Source of the DNA: Macrostomum hystrix
Lineage: Eukaryota; Platyhelminthes; Macrostomidae
Assembly (NCBI GenBank): GCA_950097015.1
Contig: CATNEN010000001.1
Location: forward strand, 5,131,001 to 5,195,000
Direction: 5' to 3'
DNA length: 64,000 bases
Shown here: in pieces, positions 12,205 through 23,631 of the stretch
How positions within the stretch are numbered: position 1 is the first letter of the stretch
How the letters are laid out: every line of letters begins with the position of its first letter
The notes under the pieces: model-generated
Seen by the model: only the letters and a program-made list of their open reading frames with translations
Databases searched by the model: none
Told to the model about the DNA's origin: nothing
Position numbers and translations under genes: made by a program

Positions 12205-12868
12205 ATTGACATGAAGTTGATGACTGTATAATATATTCCTGTTCCATCAGTACTTTTGACTGCTGTCGGCTGTTTCTGCAACCAATTACTACGTACTGTA
12301 TAGTAATTACTGCGAGCTTGTTGAACTGCTTCAACTGCTTCAAAGAGCTCGAGAGCCGAGTTGGGCGAGACGGAGGGAGAAGAGAAAGAAAACAAACAAT
12401 AGATTCCGCTGCTCTCACTCCTCACATGACCGCGAGACCGTGCTGGCCAGCTGGCTAACCATGGTTTATTGCGATTGTTCAAACGTGTTGCCTTGTGTGT
12501 CCCAAGCGTAATTTCTGTTTCTGTCTGTTTCTGGTCGTGTTTCTGGATTTAGTACTAGTTCTTACGTAAAATACAACATATCTCTAATATATTAGATCGA
12601 GATCGATCTATTAATAGATCCTGGTCCTAGATCTAGGTCTATATCACAGAACAAAACACAGACACGCAAATAGTCTGTAAAAGACCAGTCAAAGACCAGC
12701 TTGATCCTAGATCTAGGATCAGGATCTATTACGATCTAAGTACGATCTTCCTTCTGCTGATACGACGACGTCTTCATCCTGATTGCATACGTCAAATATT
12801 TGTTTGGCCTTCACTGCAAACCATCAATTATCATCATTTCAAACACTTCAGCCAGTGTACAGCCTCGA
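12205..12868. other. intergenic region between the two transposon genes
   Basis: About 660 bp between the transposase stop and the first ATG of the BEN-type gene. It holds the GATC-rich palindromic segment listed separately. The upstream extension of the next reading frame to 12800 begins with TTG, so the ATG at 12869 is preferred. Confidence 0.6.
12590..12750. promoter_or_regulatory. GATC-rich palindrome cluster upstream of the BEN-type gene
   Basis: GATCCTAGATCTAGGATC at 12703-12720 is a perfect 18-bp palindrome. Related pieces GATCGAGATCGATC, TAGATCCTGGTCCTAGATCT and GGATCAGGATC lie within 150 bp. TGATCCTAGATC is also the start of the 35-bp satellite monomer in the 7.1-8.0 kb array. Position before the ATG suggests a regulatory or protein-binding site; this is inference. 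Confidence 0.45.
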
Positions 12869-14227
12869 ATGTCTTCGAATTCAGTTGCTATCCTGCACTC
12901 CTCGCGGAAACGTGACGCAGTGACCAGCAACAAGACACTTAAAAAACCCGCAAAGACGCAACGCGAGGTCGCCAAGAAGAAATTACCCCGCGAGGTCGCC
13001 AAGAAGAAGGCGCTATCCAAAGCGCCTGCCGCAGGCCAGGAAAACGAGGCACCGGCCGCAGGTGTGACAAGCGAGGGGCCGGCCGTGGGTCTAGACAGCG
13101 AGGCGCCGGCCGTGGGTCTGGACAGCGAGGCGCCGGCCGCGGGTCTGGACAGCGAGGCTTCCGACGAAGATTCCGACGAAGACGACGACGCTGACGACGG
13201 TGGTCGTCCTCCAATCAAGCGGTCACACTGCAGCCGGCCTCGTGGACCAACGGAACGGAGGGCCGGCCCAGACACATACTTAGTCTTCCGGTTTAGAGAC
13301 CGGAAGCAAGAGCTGCAGGTGTGGCCGCAGTCAAATATTATGGAGCCACAACCTCCGCCTTGCCACATCGGTGCCATTGTTCAGTTGGCCCCTGTCCACA
13401 TTGTTAAACCAGGCTCGAAGAAATATCCCGCTACGGTGGTCGCTGGCCCGAACGAGACCAGGCGCCTCGCCGAAGACGCGATGGCTGCCATCGCCGGTCG
13501 CGAGGCCGCGGCGTCGAGCACCGCTCAACCGGTGGTGCTGCACCACCGCCCTGAGACATGCCCCCGCTGCACCAGCCTCCTCTCTGAGGCGGCGCAACTG
13601 CGCCGCACTGTTACCGATTATGAGGCGCGCCTAGAACGACTCTCAGCGGCTTCGATGACGGCCAGAACTCAAGAACTGGCGCGCAGTGACGAAATTCAGC
13701 TGCTGAAAGACGAGCTCGTTGCGGAGCGGCGCAACAGCGACCGCCTGAAAAAAAGGAGCGACTTATTGCTTGAAACGGTACGTTCGAGCTACGAGCAGTT
13801 GCGCACCGTCAGCAGCTACCTGACTGAAATTGACAAGGAAGCAAAGAAGTCAGCCGTCAGCAGCAGCAAAATTTACAGCCTCGTCAAAGAAGTCGGCCTT
13901 TGGGCGGCACAACAGGTGATACCATCGCGATCGGGTGCCCCAGATGCTGTGGATGCTGCGGATGCTGCAGAGTCTGCGTCGCCACCCGGCTCAGACGCCG
14001 AGCTTGAACAACTTATGTTTGGCCACAGAGTGACCTCGGCCCAAATTCAAATGGCCCACTCCGCCGCTATAACCGCGTCCGCGCACTCCTCTGCCGCCGT
14101 TGACAACAGCATCAGTAGCAGCCTCTTGCCTTACGGATGTAAGGCAACTCGAGCTGCCCTTCATCGAGGGGTACAGCGACATTGTGACGACGAAAGCAAA
14201 CTGCGACAAGATAGCAGATCTAGTTGA
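12869..14227 (+). CDS. coiled-coil protein of the transposon, upstream part of a BEN-domain protein
   Basis: A 452-residue frame from the ATG at 12869. It has a basic N-terminus with two copies of REVAKKK, then about five 9-residue repeats around GLDSEAPA, then an acidic run. A globular segment (about residues 135-200; TYLVFRF, KYPATVVAGP) looks like a small beta-rich domain that I cannot name. CPRC lies near residue 231. A long coiled coil rich in E, L and R spans about 235-325. The frame ends in unstructured sequence; a BEN-like continuation lies in another frame just downstream, so the natural protein was probably longer. BEN proteins bind DNA and recruit chromatin repressors; accessory genes beside EnSpm transposases are known. 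Product role is inferred. Confidence 0.6.
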   Translation: MSSNSVAILHSSRKRDAVTSNKTLKKPAKTQREVAKKKLPREVAKKKALSKAPAAGQENEAPAAGVTSEGPAVGLDSEAPAVGLDSEAPAAGLDSEASDEDSDEDDDADDGGRPPIKRSHCSRPRGPTERRAGPDTYLVFRFRDRKQELQVWPQSNIMEPQPPPCHIGAIVQLAPVHIVKPGSKKYPATVVAGPNETRRLAEDAMAAIAGREAAASSTAQPVVLHHRPETCPRCTSLLSEAAQLRRTVTDYEARLERLSAASMTARTQELARSDEIQLLKDELVAERRNSDRLKKRSDLLLETVRSSYEQLRTVSSYLTEIDKEAKKSAVSSSKIYSLVKEVGLWAAQQVIPSRSGAPDAVDAADAAESASPPGSDAELEQLMFGHRVTSAQIQMAHSAAITASAHSSAAVDNSISSSLLPYGCKATRAALHRGVQRHCDDESKLRQDSRSS

Positions 14228-14333
14228 AGCCTGCACAGCAATGCCGAAATCGCAGAAGGAGAAGATGGCACTGTACCGGGCGATCATACGCGCCGTTTTT
14301 ACAACGCAGGAGCTGGCCACGTCGTCATTGCAC
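14128..14333 (+). pseudogene. BEN-domain fragment, frameshifted and truncated
   Basis: In the frame offset from the preceding gene, about 68 residues read ELPFIEGYSDIV...KMALYRAIIRAVF, then TTQELATSSL. The spacing of helices and the LYRAIIRAVFTTQELATSSL motif resemble the second half of a BEN domain. Homology stops after TCATTGCACTCA, where satellite spacer begins through a short shared stretch (GCACTCA, then CAAAA). A one-step frame change near 14100-14140 would join it to the upstream gene. A short intron using GTAAGG near 14140 is an alternative, but no matching acceptor keeps the BEN frame. Confidence 0.55.
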
Positions 14334-15295
14334 TCAGCAAAAAATGGTGTTGTTTAGAAGCTATTGGTTGAGCAGGAACCCATAACAATCTAAAATGAAA
14401 AATATAATTATTAGATATACACTGCACAAATATGAAAAGGTTTAGCATAATTAAACAAATGTCTAGAATTTATAAACTTCAGACGACGCGCATGATTTCG
14501 TAATCAGTAGCCAAGAGGAGATTAATCCCCACTAGGGCTTTAGAGAGATTCCCAAATGTTATCATCATTGTTTTATAATTCACTTTACATAAAAGCAATC
14601 GTCAAGGATCCCAGATCCTCAGTTGGTCAGCAATGGTCAATGATCCCAGATCCCCAGTTGGTCAGCAATGGTCAATAATCCCAGATCCCCAGTTGGTCAG
14701 CAATGGTCCATGATCCCAGATCCTCAGTTGGTCAGCAATAGTCAATGATCCCAGATCCCCAGTTGGTCAGCAATGGTCAATAATCCTAGATCCCCAGTTG
14801 GTCAGCAATGGTCCATGATCCCAGATCCTCAGTTGGTCATCAATAGTCAATGATCCCAGATCCCCAGTTGGTCGGCAATAGTCAATGATCCCAGATCCCC
14901 AGTTGGTCGGCAATAGTCAATGATCCCAGATCCCCAGTTGGTCAGCAATGGTCCATGATCCCAGATCCTCAGTTGGTCATCAATAGTCAATGATCCCAGA
15001 TCCCCAGTTGGTCGGCAATAGTCAATGATCCCAGATCCCCAGTTGGTCGGCAATGGTCAATGATCCCAGATCCCCAGTTCGTCAGCAATGGTCAATGATC
15101 CCAGATCCCCAGTTGGTCAGCAATGGTCCATGATCCCAGATCCTCTGTTGGTCAGCAATAGTCAATGATCCCAGATCCCCAGTTGGTCAGCAATGGTCAA
15201 TGATCCCAGATCCTCAGTTGGTCAGCAATGGTCCATGATCCCAGATCCCCAGTTGGTGAGCAATAGTGTTCGATCACAGATCCTCAATAGTTCAA

Positions 15296-15586
15296 TAACT
15301 CATAACGAATTAGTTTTTATGCACTCACCAAAAGATGGTGTTGTATAGAAGCTATTGGTTGAGCAGGAACCCATAACAATCTAAAATGAAAAATAAAATT
15401 ATTAGAGATACACTGCACAAATATGAAAAGGTTTAGCATAATTAAACAAATGTCTAGAATTTATAAACTTCAGACGACGCGCATGATTTCGTAATCAGTA
15501 GCCAAGAGGAGATTAATCCCCACTAGGGCTTTAGAGAGATTCCCAAATGTTATCATCATTGTTTTATAATTCACTTTACATAAAAG
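15296..15586. repeat. representative 291-bp satellite spacer
   Basis: First complete spacer. It starts after a degenerate monomer (GATCACAGATCCTCAATAG) at TAACTCATAACG and ends before CAATCGTCAATGATCC. On the minus strand it contains a 52-nt exon-like stretch (15331-15382) preceded by a T-rich tract ending CATTTTAG and followed by GTGAGT. Further upstream on minus lies the conserved core (complement of CGACGCGCATGATTTCGTAA) in an open frame. Differences among the 19 copies are few: TATAATTATT versus TAAAATTATT, and GGTTGAGCAGG versus AGTTGAGCAGG. Confidence 0.9.
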
Positions 15587-18500
15587 CAATCGTCAATGAT
15601 CCCAGATCCTCAGTTGGTCAGCAATGGTCAATGATCCCAGATCCCCAGTTGGTCAGCAATGGTCCATGATCCCAAATCCTCTGTTGGTCAGCAATAGTCA
15701 ATGATCCCAGATCCCCAGTTGGTCAGCAATGGTCAATAATCCTAGATCCCCAGTTGGTCAGCAATGGTCCATGATCCCAGATCCTCAGTTGGTCATCAAT
15801 AGTCAATGATCCCAGATCCCCAGTTCGTCGGCAATAGTCAATGATCCCAGATCCCCAGTTAGTCAGCAATGGTCAATGATTCCAGATCCCCAGTTGGTCG
15901 GCAATAGTCAATGATCCCAGATCCCCAGTTGGTCAGCAATGGTCCATGATGCCAGATCCCCAGTTGGTCAGCAATGGTCAATGATCCCAGATCCCCAGTT
16001 GGTCGGCAATAGTCAATGATCCCAGATCCCCAGTTGGTCAGCAATGGTCCATGATCCCAGATCCTCTGTTGGTCAGCAATAGTCAATGATCCCAGATCCC
16101 CAGTTGGTCAGCAATGGTCAATGATCCCAGATCCCCAGTTGGTCAGCAATGGTCAATGATCCCAGATCCTCAGTTGGTCAGCAATGGTCAATGATCCCAG
16201 ATCCCCAGTTGGTCAGCAATAGTCAATGATCCCAGATCCTCAGTTGGTCAGCAATGGTGTTCGATCACAGATCCTCAATAGTTCAATAACTCATAACGAA
16301 TTAGTTTTTATGCACTCACCAAAAGATGGTGTTGTATAGAAGCTATTGGTTGAGCAGGAACCCATAACAATCTAAAATGAAAAATAAAATTATTAGAGAT
16401 ACACTGCACAAATATGAAAAGGTTTAGCATAATTAAACAAATGTCTAGAATTTATAAACTTCAGACGACGCGCATGATTTCGTAATCAGTAGCCAAGAGG
16501 AGATTAATCCCCACTAGGGCTTTAGAGAGATTCCCAAATGTTATTATCATTGTTTTATAATTCACTTTACATAAAAGCAATCGTCAATGATCCCAGATCC
16601 TCAGTTGGTCAGCAATGGTCAATGATTCCAGATCCCCAGTTGGTCGGCAATAGTCAATGATCCCAGATCCCCAGTTGGTCAGCAATGGTCCATGATGCCA
16701 GATCCCCAGTTGGTCAGCAATGGTCAATGATCCCAGATCCCCAGTTGGTCGGCAATAGTCAATGATCCCAGATCCCCAGTTGGTCAGCAATGGTCCATGA
16801 TCCCAGATCCTCTGTTGGTCAGCAATAGTCAATGATCCCAGATCCCCAGTTGGTCAGCAATGGTCAATGATCCCAGATCCCCAGTTGGTCAGCAATGGTC
16901 AATGATCCCAGATCCTCAGTTGGTCAGCAATGGTCAATGATTCCAGATCCCCAGTTGGTCGGCAATAGTCAATGATCCCAGATCCCCAGTTGGTCAGCAA
17001 TGGTCCATGATGCCAGATCCCCAGTTGGTCAGCAATGGTCCATGATCCCAGATCCTCAGTTGGTCATCAATAGTCAATGATCCCAGATCCCCAGTTCGTC
17101 GGCAATAGTCAATGATCCCAGATCCCCAGTTAGTCAGCAATGGTCAATGATTCCAGATCCCCAGTTGGTCGGCAATAGTCAATGATCCCAGATCCCCAGT
17201 TGGTCAGCAATGGTCCATGATGCCAGATCCCCAGTTGGTCAGCAATGGTCAATGATCCCAGATCCCCAGTTGGTCGGCAATAGTCAATGATCCCAGATCC
17301 CCAGTTGGTCAGCAATGGTCCATGATCCCAGATCCTCTGTTGGTCAGCAATAGTCAATGATCCCAGATCCCCAGTTGGTCAGCAATGGTCAATGATCCCA
17401 GATCCCCAGTTGGTCAGCAATGGTCAATGATCCCAGATCCTCAGTTGGTCAGCAATGGTCAATGATCCCAGATCCCCAGTTGGTCAGCAATAGTCAATGA
17501 TCCCAGATCCTCAGTTGGTCAGCAATGGTGTTCGATCACAGATCCTCAATAGTTCAATAACTCATAACGAATTAGTTTTTATGCACTCACCAAAAGATGG
17601 TGTTGTATAGAAGCTATTGGTTGAGCAGGAACCCATAACAATCTAAAATGAAAAATAAAATTATTAGAGATACACTGCACAAATATGAAAAGGTTTAGCA
17701 TAATTAAACAAATGTCTAGAATTTATAAACTTCAGACGACGCGCATGATTTCGTAATCAGTAGCCAAGAGGAGATTAATCCCCACTAGGGCTTTAGAGAG
17801 ATTCCCAAATGTTATTATCATTGTTTTATAATTCACTTTACATAAAAGCAATCGTCAATGATCCCAGATCCTCAGTTGGTCAGCAATGGTCAATGATTCC
17901 AGATCCCCAGTTGGTCGGCAATAGTCAATGATCCCAGATCCCCAGTTGGTCAGCAATGGTCCATGATGCCAGATCCCCAGTTGGTCAGCAATGGTCAATG
18001 ATCCCAGATCCCCAGTTGGTCGGCAATAGTCAATGATCCCAGATCCCCAGTTGGTCAGCAATGGTCCATGATCCCAGATCCTCTGTTGGTCAGCAATAGT
18101 CAATGATCCCAGATCCCCAGTTGGTCAGCAATGGTCAATGATCCCAGATCCCCAGTTGGTCAGCAATGGTCAATGATCCCAGATCCTCAGTTGGTCAGCA
18201 ATGGTCAATGATTCCAGATCCCCAGTTGGTCGGCAATAGTCAATGATCCCAGATCCCCAGTTGGTCAGCAATGGTCCATGATGCCAGATCCCCAGTTGGT
18301 CAGCAATGGTCAATGATCCCAGATCCCCAGTTGGTCGGCAATAGTCAATGATCCCAGATCCCCAGTTGGTCAGCAATGGTCCATGATCCCAGATCCTCTG
18401 TTGGTCAGCAATAGTCAATGATCCCAGATCCCCAGTTCGTCGGCAATAGTCAATGATGCCAGATCCCCAGTTAGTCAGCAATGGTCAATGATTCCAGATC

Positions 18501-21500
18501 CCCAGTTGGTCGGCAATAGTCAATGATCCCAGATCCCCAGTTGGTCAGCAATGGTCCATGATGCCAGATCCCCAGTTGGTCAGCAATGGTCAATGATCCC
18601 AGATCCCCAGTTGGTCGGCAATAGTCAATGATCCCAGATCCCCAGTTGGTCAGCAATGGTCCATGATCCCAGATCCTCTGTTGGTCAGCAATAGTCAATG
18701 ATCCCAGATCCCCAGTTGGTCAGCAATGGTCAATGATCCCAGATCCTCTGTTGGTCAGCAATAGTCAATGATCCCAGATCCCCAGTTGGTCAGCAATGGT
18801 CAATGATCCCAGATCCCCAGTTGGTGAGCAATAGTGTTCGATCACAGATCCTCAATAGTTCAATAACTCATAACGAATTAGTTTTTATGCACTCACCAAA
18901 AGATGGTGTTGTATAGAAGCTATTAGTTGAGCAGGAACCCATAACAATCTAAAATGAAAAATAAAATTATTAGAGATACACTGCACAAATATGAAAAGGT
19001 ATAGCATAATTAAACAAATGTCTAGAATTTATAAACTTCAGACGACGCGCATGATTTCGTAATCAGTAGCCAAGAGGAGATTAATCCCCACTAGGGCTTT
19101 AGAGAGATTCCCAAATGTTATCATCATTGTTTTATAATTCACTTTACATAAAAGCAATCGTCAATGATCCCAGATCCTCAGTTGGTCAGCAATGGTCAAT
19201 GATCCCAGATCCCCAGTTGGTCAGCAATGGTCCATGATCCCAAATCCTCTGTTGGTCAGCAATAGTCAATGATCCCAGATCCCCAGTTGGTCAGCAATGG
19301 TCCATGATCCCAGATCCTCAGTTGGTCATCAATAGTCAATGATCCCAGATCCCCAGTTCGTCGGCAATAGTCAATGATCCCAGATCCCCAGTTAGTCAGC
19401 AATGGTCAATGATTCCAGATCCCCAGTTGGTCAGCAATGGTCCATGATGCCAGATCCCCAGTTGGTCAGCAATGGTCAATGATCCCAGATCCCCAGTTGG
19501 TCGGCAATAGTCAATGATCCCAGATCCCCAGTTGGTCAGCAATGGTCCATGATCCCAGATCCTCTGTTGGTCAGCAATAGTCAATGATCCCAGATCCCCA
19601 GTTGGTCAGCAATGGTCAATGATCCCAGATCCCCAGTTGGTCAGCAATGGTCAATGATCCCAGATCCCCAGTTGGTCAGCAATGGTCCATGATGCCAGAT
19701 CCCCAGTTGGTCAGCAATGGTCCATGATGCCAGATCCTCAGTTGGTCAGCAATAGTCAATGATCCCAGATCCCCAGTTGGTCAGCAATGGTCAATGATCC
19801 CAGATCCCCAGTTGGTCAGCAATGGTCAATGATCCCAGATCCTCAGTTGGTCAGCAATGGTCAATGATCCCAGATCCCCAGTTGGTGAGCAATAGTGTTC
19901 GATCACAGATCCTCAATAGTTCAATAACTCATAACGAATTAGTTTTTATGCACTCACCAAAAGATGGTGTTGTATAGAAGCTATTGGTTGAGCAGGAACC
20001 CATAACAATCTAAAATGAAAAATAAAATTATTAGAGATACACTGCACAAATATGAAAAGGTTTAGCATAATTAAACAAATGTCTAGAATTTATAAACTTC
20101 AGACGACGCGCATGATTTCGTAATCAGTAGCCAAGAGGAGATTAATCCCCACTAGGGCTTTAGAGAGATTCCCAAATGTTATCATCATTGTTTTATAATT
20201 CACTTTACATAAAAGCAATCGTCAATGATCCCAGATCCTCAGTTGGTCAGCAATGGTCAATGATCCCAGATCCCCAGTTGGTCAGCAATGGTCCATGATC
20301 CCAAATCCTCTGTTGGTCAGCAATAGTCAATGATCCCAGATCCCCAGTTGGTCAGCAATGGTCCATGATCCCAGATCCTCAGTTGGTCATCAATAGTCAA
20401 TGATCCCAGATCCCCAGTTCGTCGGCAATAGTCAATGATCCCAGATCCCCAGTTAGTCAGCAATGGTCAATGATTCCAGATCCCCAGTTGGTCGCCAATA
20501 GTCAATGATCCCAGATCCCCAGTTGGTCAGCAATGGTCCATGATGCCAGATCCCCAGTTGGTCAGCAATGGTCAATGATCCCAGATCCCCAGTTGGTCGG
20601 CAATAGTCAATGATCCCAGATCCCCAGTTGGTCAGCAATGGTCCATGATCCCAGATCCTCTGTTGGTCAGCAATAGTCAATGATCCCAGATCCCCAGTTG
20701 GTCAGCAATGGTCAATGATCCCAGATCCCCAGTTGGTCAGCAATGGTCAATGATCCCAGATCCCCAGTTGGTCAGCAATGGTCCATGATGCCAGATCCCC
20801 AGTTGGTCAGCAATGGTCCATGATGCCAGATCCTCAGTTGGTCAGCAATAGTCAATGATCCCAGATCCCCAGTTGGTCAGCAATGGTCAATGATCCCAGA
20901 TCCCCAGTTGGTCAGCAATGGTCAATGATCCCAGATCCTCAGTTGGTCAGCAATGGTCAATGATCCCAGATCCCCAGTTGGTGAGCAATAGTGTTCGATC
21001 ACAGATCCTCAATAGTTCAATAACTCATAACGAATTAGTTTTTATGCACTCACCAAAAGATGGTGTTGTATAGAAGCTATTGGTTGAGCAGGAACCCATA
21101 ACAATCTAAAATGAAAAATAAAATTATTAGAGATACACTGCACAAATATGAAAAGGTTTAGCATAATTAAACAAATGTCTAGAATTTATAAACTTCAGAC
21201 GACGCGCATGATTTCGTAATCAGTAGCCAAGAGGAGATTAATCCCCACTAGGGCTTTAGAGAGATTCCCAAATGTTATCATCATTGTTTTATAATTCACT
21301 TTACATAAAAGCAATCGTCAATGATCCCAGATCCCCAGTTGGTCGGCAATAGTCAATGATCCCAGATCCCCAGTTGGTCAGCAATGGTCAATGATCCCAG
21401 ATCCCCAGTTGGTCGGCAATAGTCAATGATCCCAGATCCCCAGTTGGTCAGCAATGGTCCATGATCCCAGATCCTCTGTTGGTCAGCAATAGTCAATGAT

Positions 21501-23631
21501 CCCAGATCCCCAGTTCGTCGGCAATAGTCAATGATTCCAGATCCCCAGTTGGTCAGCAATAGTCAATGATGCCAGATCCCCAGTTAGTCAGCAATGGTCA
21601 ATGATTCCAGATCCCCAGTTGGTCGGCAATAGTCAATGATCCCAGATCCCCAGTTGGTCAGCAATGGTCCATGATCCCAGATCCTCTGTTGGTCAGCAAT
21701 AGTCAATGATCCCAGATCCCCAGTTCGTCGGCAATAGTCAATGATTCCAGATCCCCAGTTAGTCAGCAATAGTCAATGATGCCAGATCCCCAGTTAGTCA
21801 GCAATGGTCAATGATTCCAGATCCCCAGTTGGTCGGCAATAGTCAATGATCCCAGATCCCCAGTTGGTCAGCAATGGTCCATGATGCCAGATCCCCAGTT
21901 GGTCAGCAATGGTCAATGATCCCAGATCCCCAGTTGGTCGGCAATAGTCAATGATCCCAGATCCCCAGTTGGTCAGCAATGGTCAATGATCCCAGATCCC
22001 CAGTTGGTCGGCAATAGTCAATGATTCCAGATCCCCAGTTGGTCGGCAATAGTCAATGTTCCCAGATCCCCAGTTGGTCAGCAATGGTCCATGATGCCAG
22101 ATCCCCAGTTGGTCAGCAATGGTCAATGATCCCAGATCCCCAGTTGGTCGGCAATAGTCAATGATCCCAGATCCTCAGTTGGTCAGCAATGGTCCATGAT
22201 TCCAGATCCCCAGTTGGTCGGCAATAGTCAATGATTCCAGATCCCCAGTTGGTCGGCAATAGTCAATGATCCCAGATCCCCAGTTGGTCAGCAATGGTCC
22301 ATGATGCCAGATCCCCAGTTGGTCAGCAATGGTCAATGATCCCAGATCCCCAGTTGGTCGGCAATAGTCAATGATCCCAGATCCCCAGTTGGTCAGCAAT
22401 GGTCCATGATCCCAGATCCTCTGTTGGTCAGCAATAGTCAATGATCCCAGATCCCCAGTTGGTCAGCAATGGTCAATGATCCCAGATCCCCAGTTGGTCA
22501 GCAATAGTGTTCGATCACAGATCCTCAATAGTTCAATAACTCATAACGAATTAGTTTTTATGCACTCACCAAAAGATGGTGTTGTATAGAAGCTATTGGT
22601 TGAGCAGGAACCCATAACAATCTAAAATGAAAAATAAAATTATTAGAGATACACTGCACAAATATGAAAAGGTTTAGCATAATTAAACAAATGTCTAGAA
22701 TTTATAAACTTCAGACGACGCGCATGATTTCGTAATCAGTAGCCAAGAGGAGATTAATCCCCACTAGGGCTTTAGTGAGATTCCCAAATGTTATCATCAT
22801 TGTTTTATAATTCACTTTACATAAAAGCAATCGTCAATGATCCCAGATCCTCAGTTGGTCAGCAATGGTCAATGATCCCAGATCCCCAGTTGGTCAGCAA
22901 TGGTCCATGATCCCAGATCCTCTGTTGGTCAGCAATAGTCAATGATCCCAGATCCCCAGTTGGTCAGCAATGGTCAATAATCCTAGATCCCCAGTTGGTC
23001 AGCAATGGTCCATGATCCCAGATCCTCAGTTGGTCATCAATAGTCAATGATCCCAGATCCCCAGTTAGTCAGCAATGGTCAATGATTCCAGATCCCCAGT
23101 TGGTCGGCAATAGTCAATGATCCCAGATCCCCAGTTGGTCAGCAATGGTCCATGATGCCAGATCCCCAGTTGGTCAGCAATAGTCAATGATCCCAGATCC
23201 CCAGTTGGTCGGCAATAGTAAATGATCCCAGATCCCCAGTTGGTCGGCAATGGTCAATGATCCCAGATCCCCAGTTCGTCAGCAATGGTCAATGATCCCA
23301 GATCCCCAGTTGGTCAGCAATGGTCAATGATCCCAGATCCTCTGTTGGTCAGCAATAGTCAATGATCCCAGATCCCCAGTTGGTCAGCAATGGTCAATGA
23401 TCCCAGATCCCCAGTTGGTCAGCAATGGTGTTCGATCACAGATCCTCAATAGTTCAATAACTCATAACGAATTAGTTTTTATGCACTCACCAAAAGATGG
23501 TGTTGTATAGAAGCTATTAGTTGAGCAGGAACCCATAACAATCTAAAATGAAAAATAAAATTATTAGAGATACACTGCACAAATATGAAAAGGTTTAGCA
23601 TAATTAAACAAATGTCTAGAATTTATAAACT

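Larger units (their letters stand above)
8305..14333 (+). mobile_element. EnSpm/CACTA-type DNA transposon remnant
   Basis: About 6 kb of non-satellite DNA lies between two spacer copies and carries a Tnp2-type transposase gene and a BEN-type gene. The left 400 bp hold three CACGGT motifs, an inverted pair CCGTGTAAAA (8309) and TTTTACACGG (8386), and a 25-bp tandem repeat, as expected of EnSpm subterminal regions. No clean CACTA end or target duplication is visible. The right side stops inside the BEN frame, so at least that terminus is lost. EnSpm assignment rests on the transposase; the limits are inferred from where satellite spacer homology stops. Confidence 0.75.
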
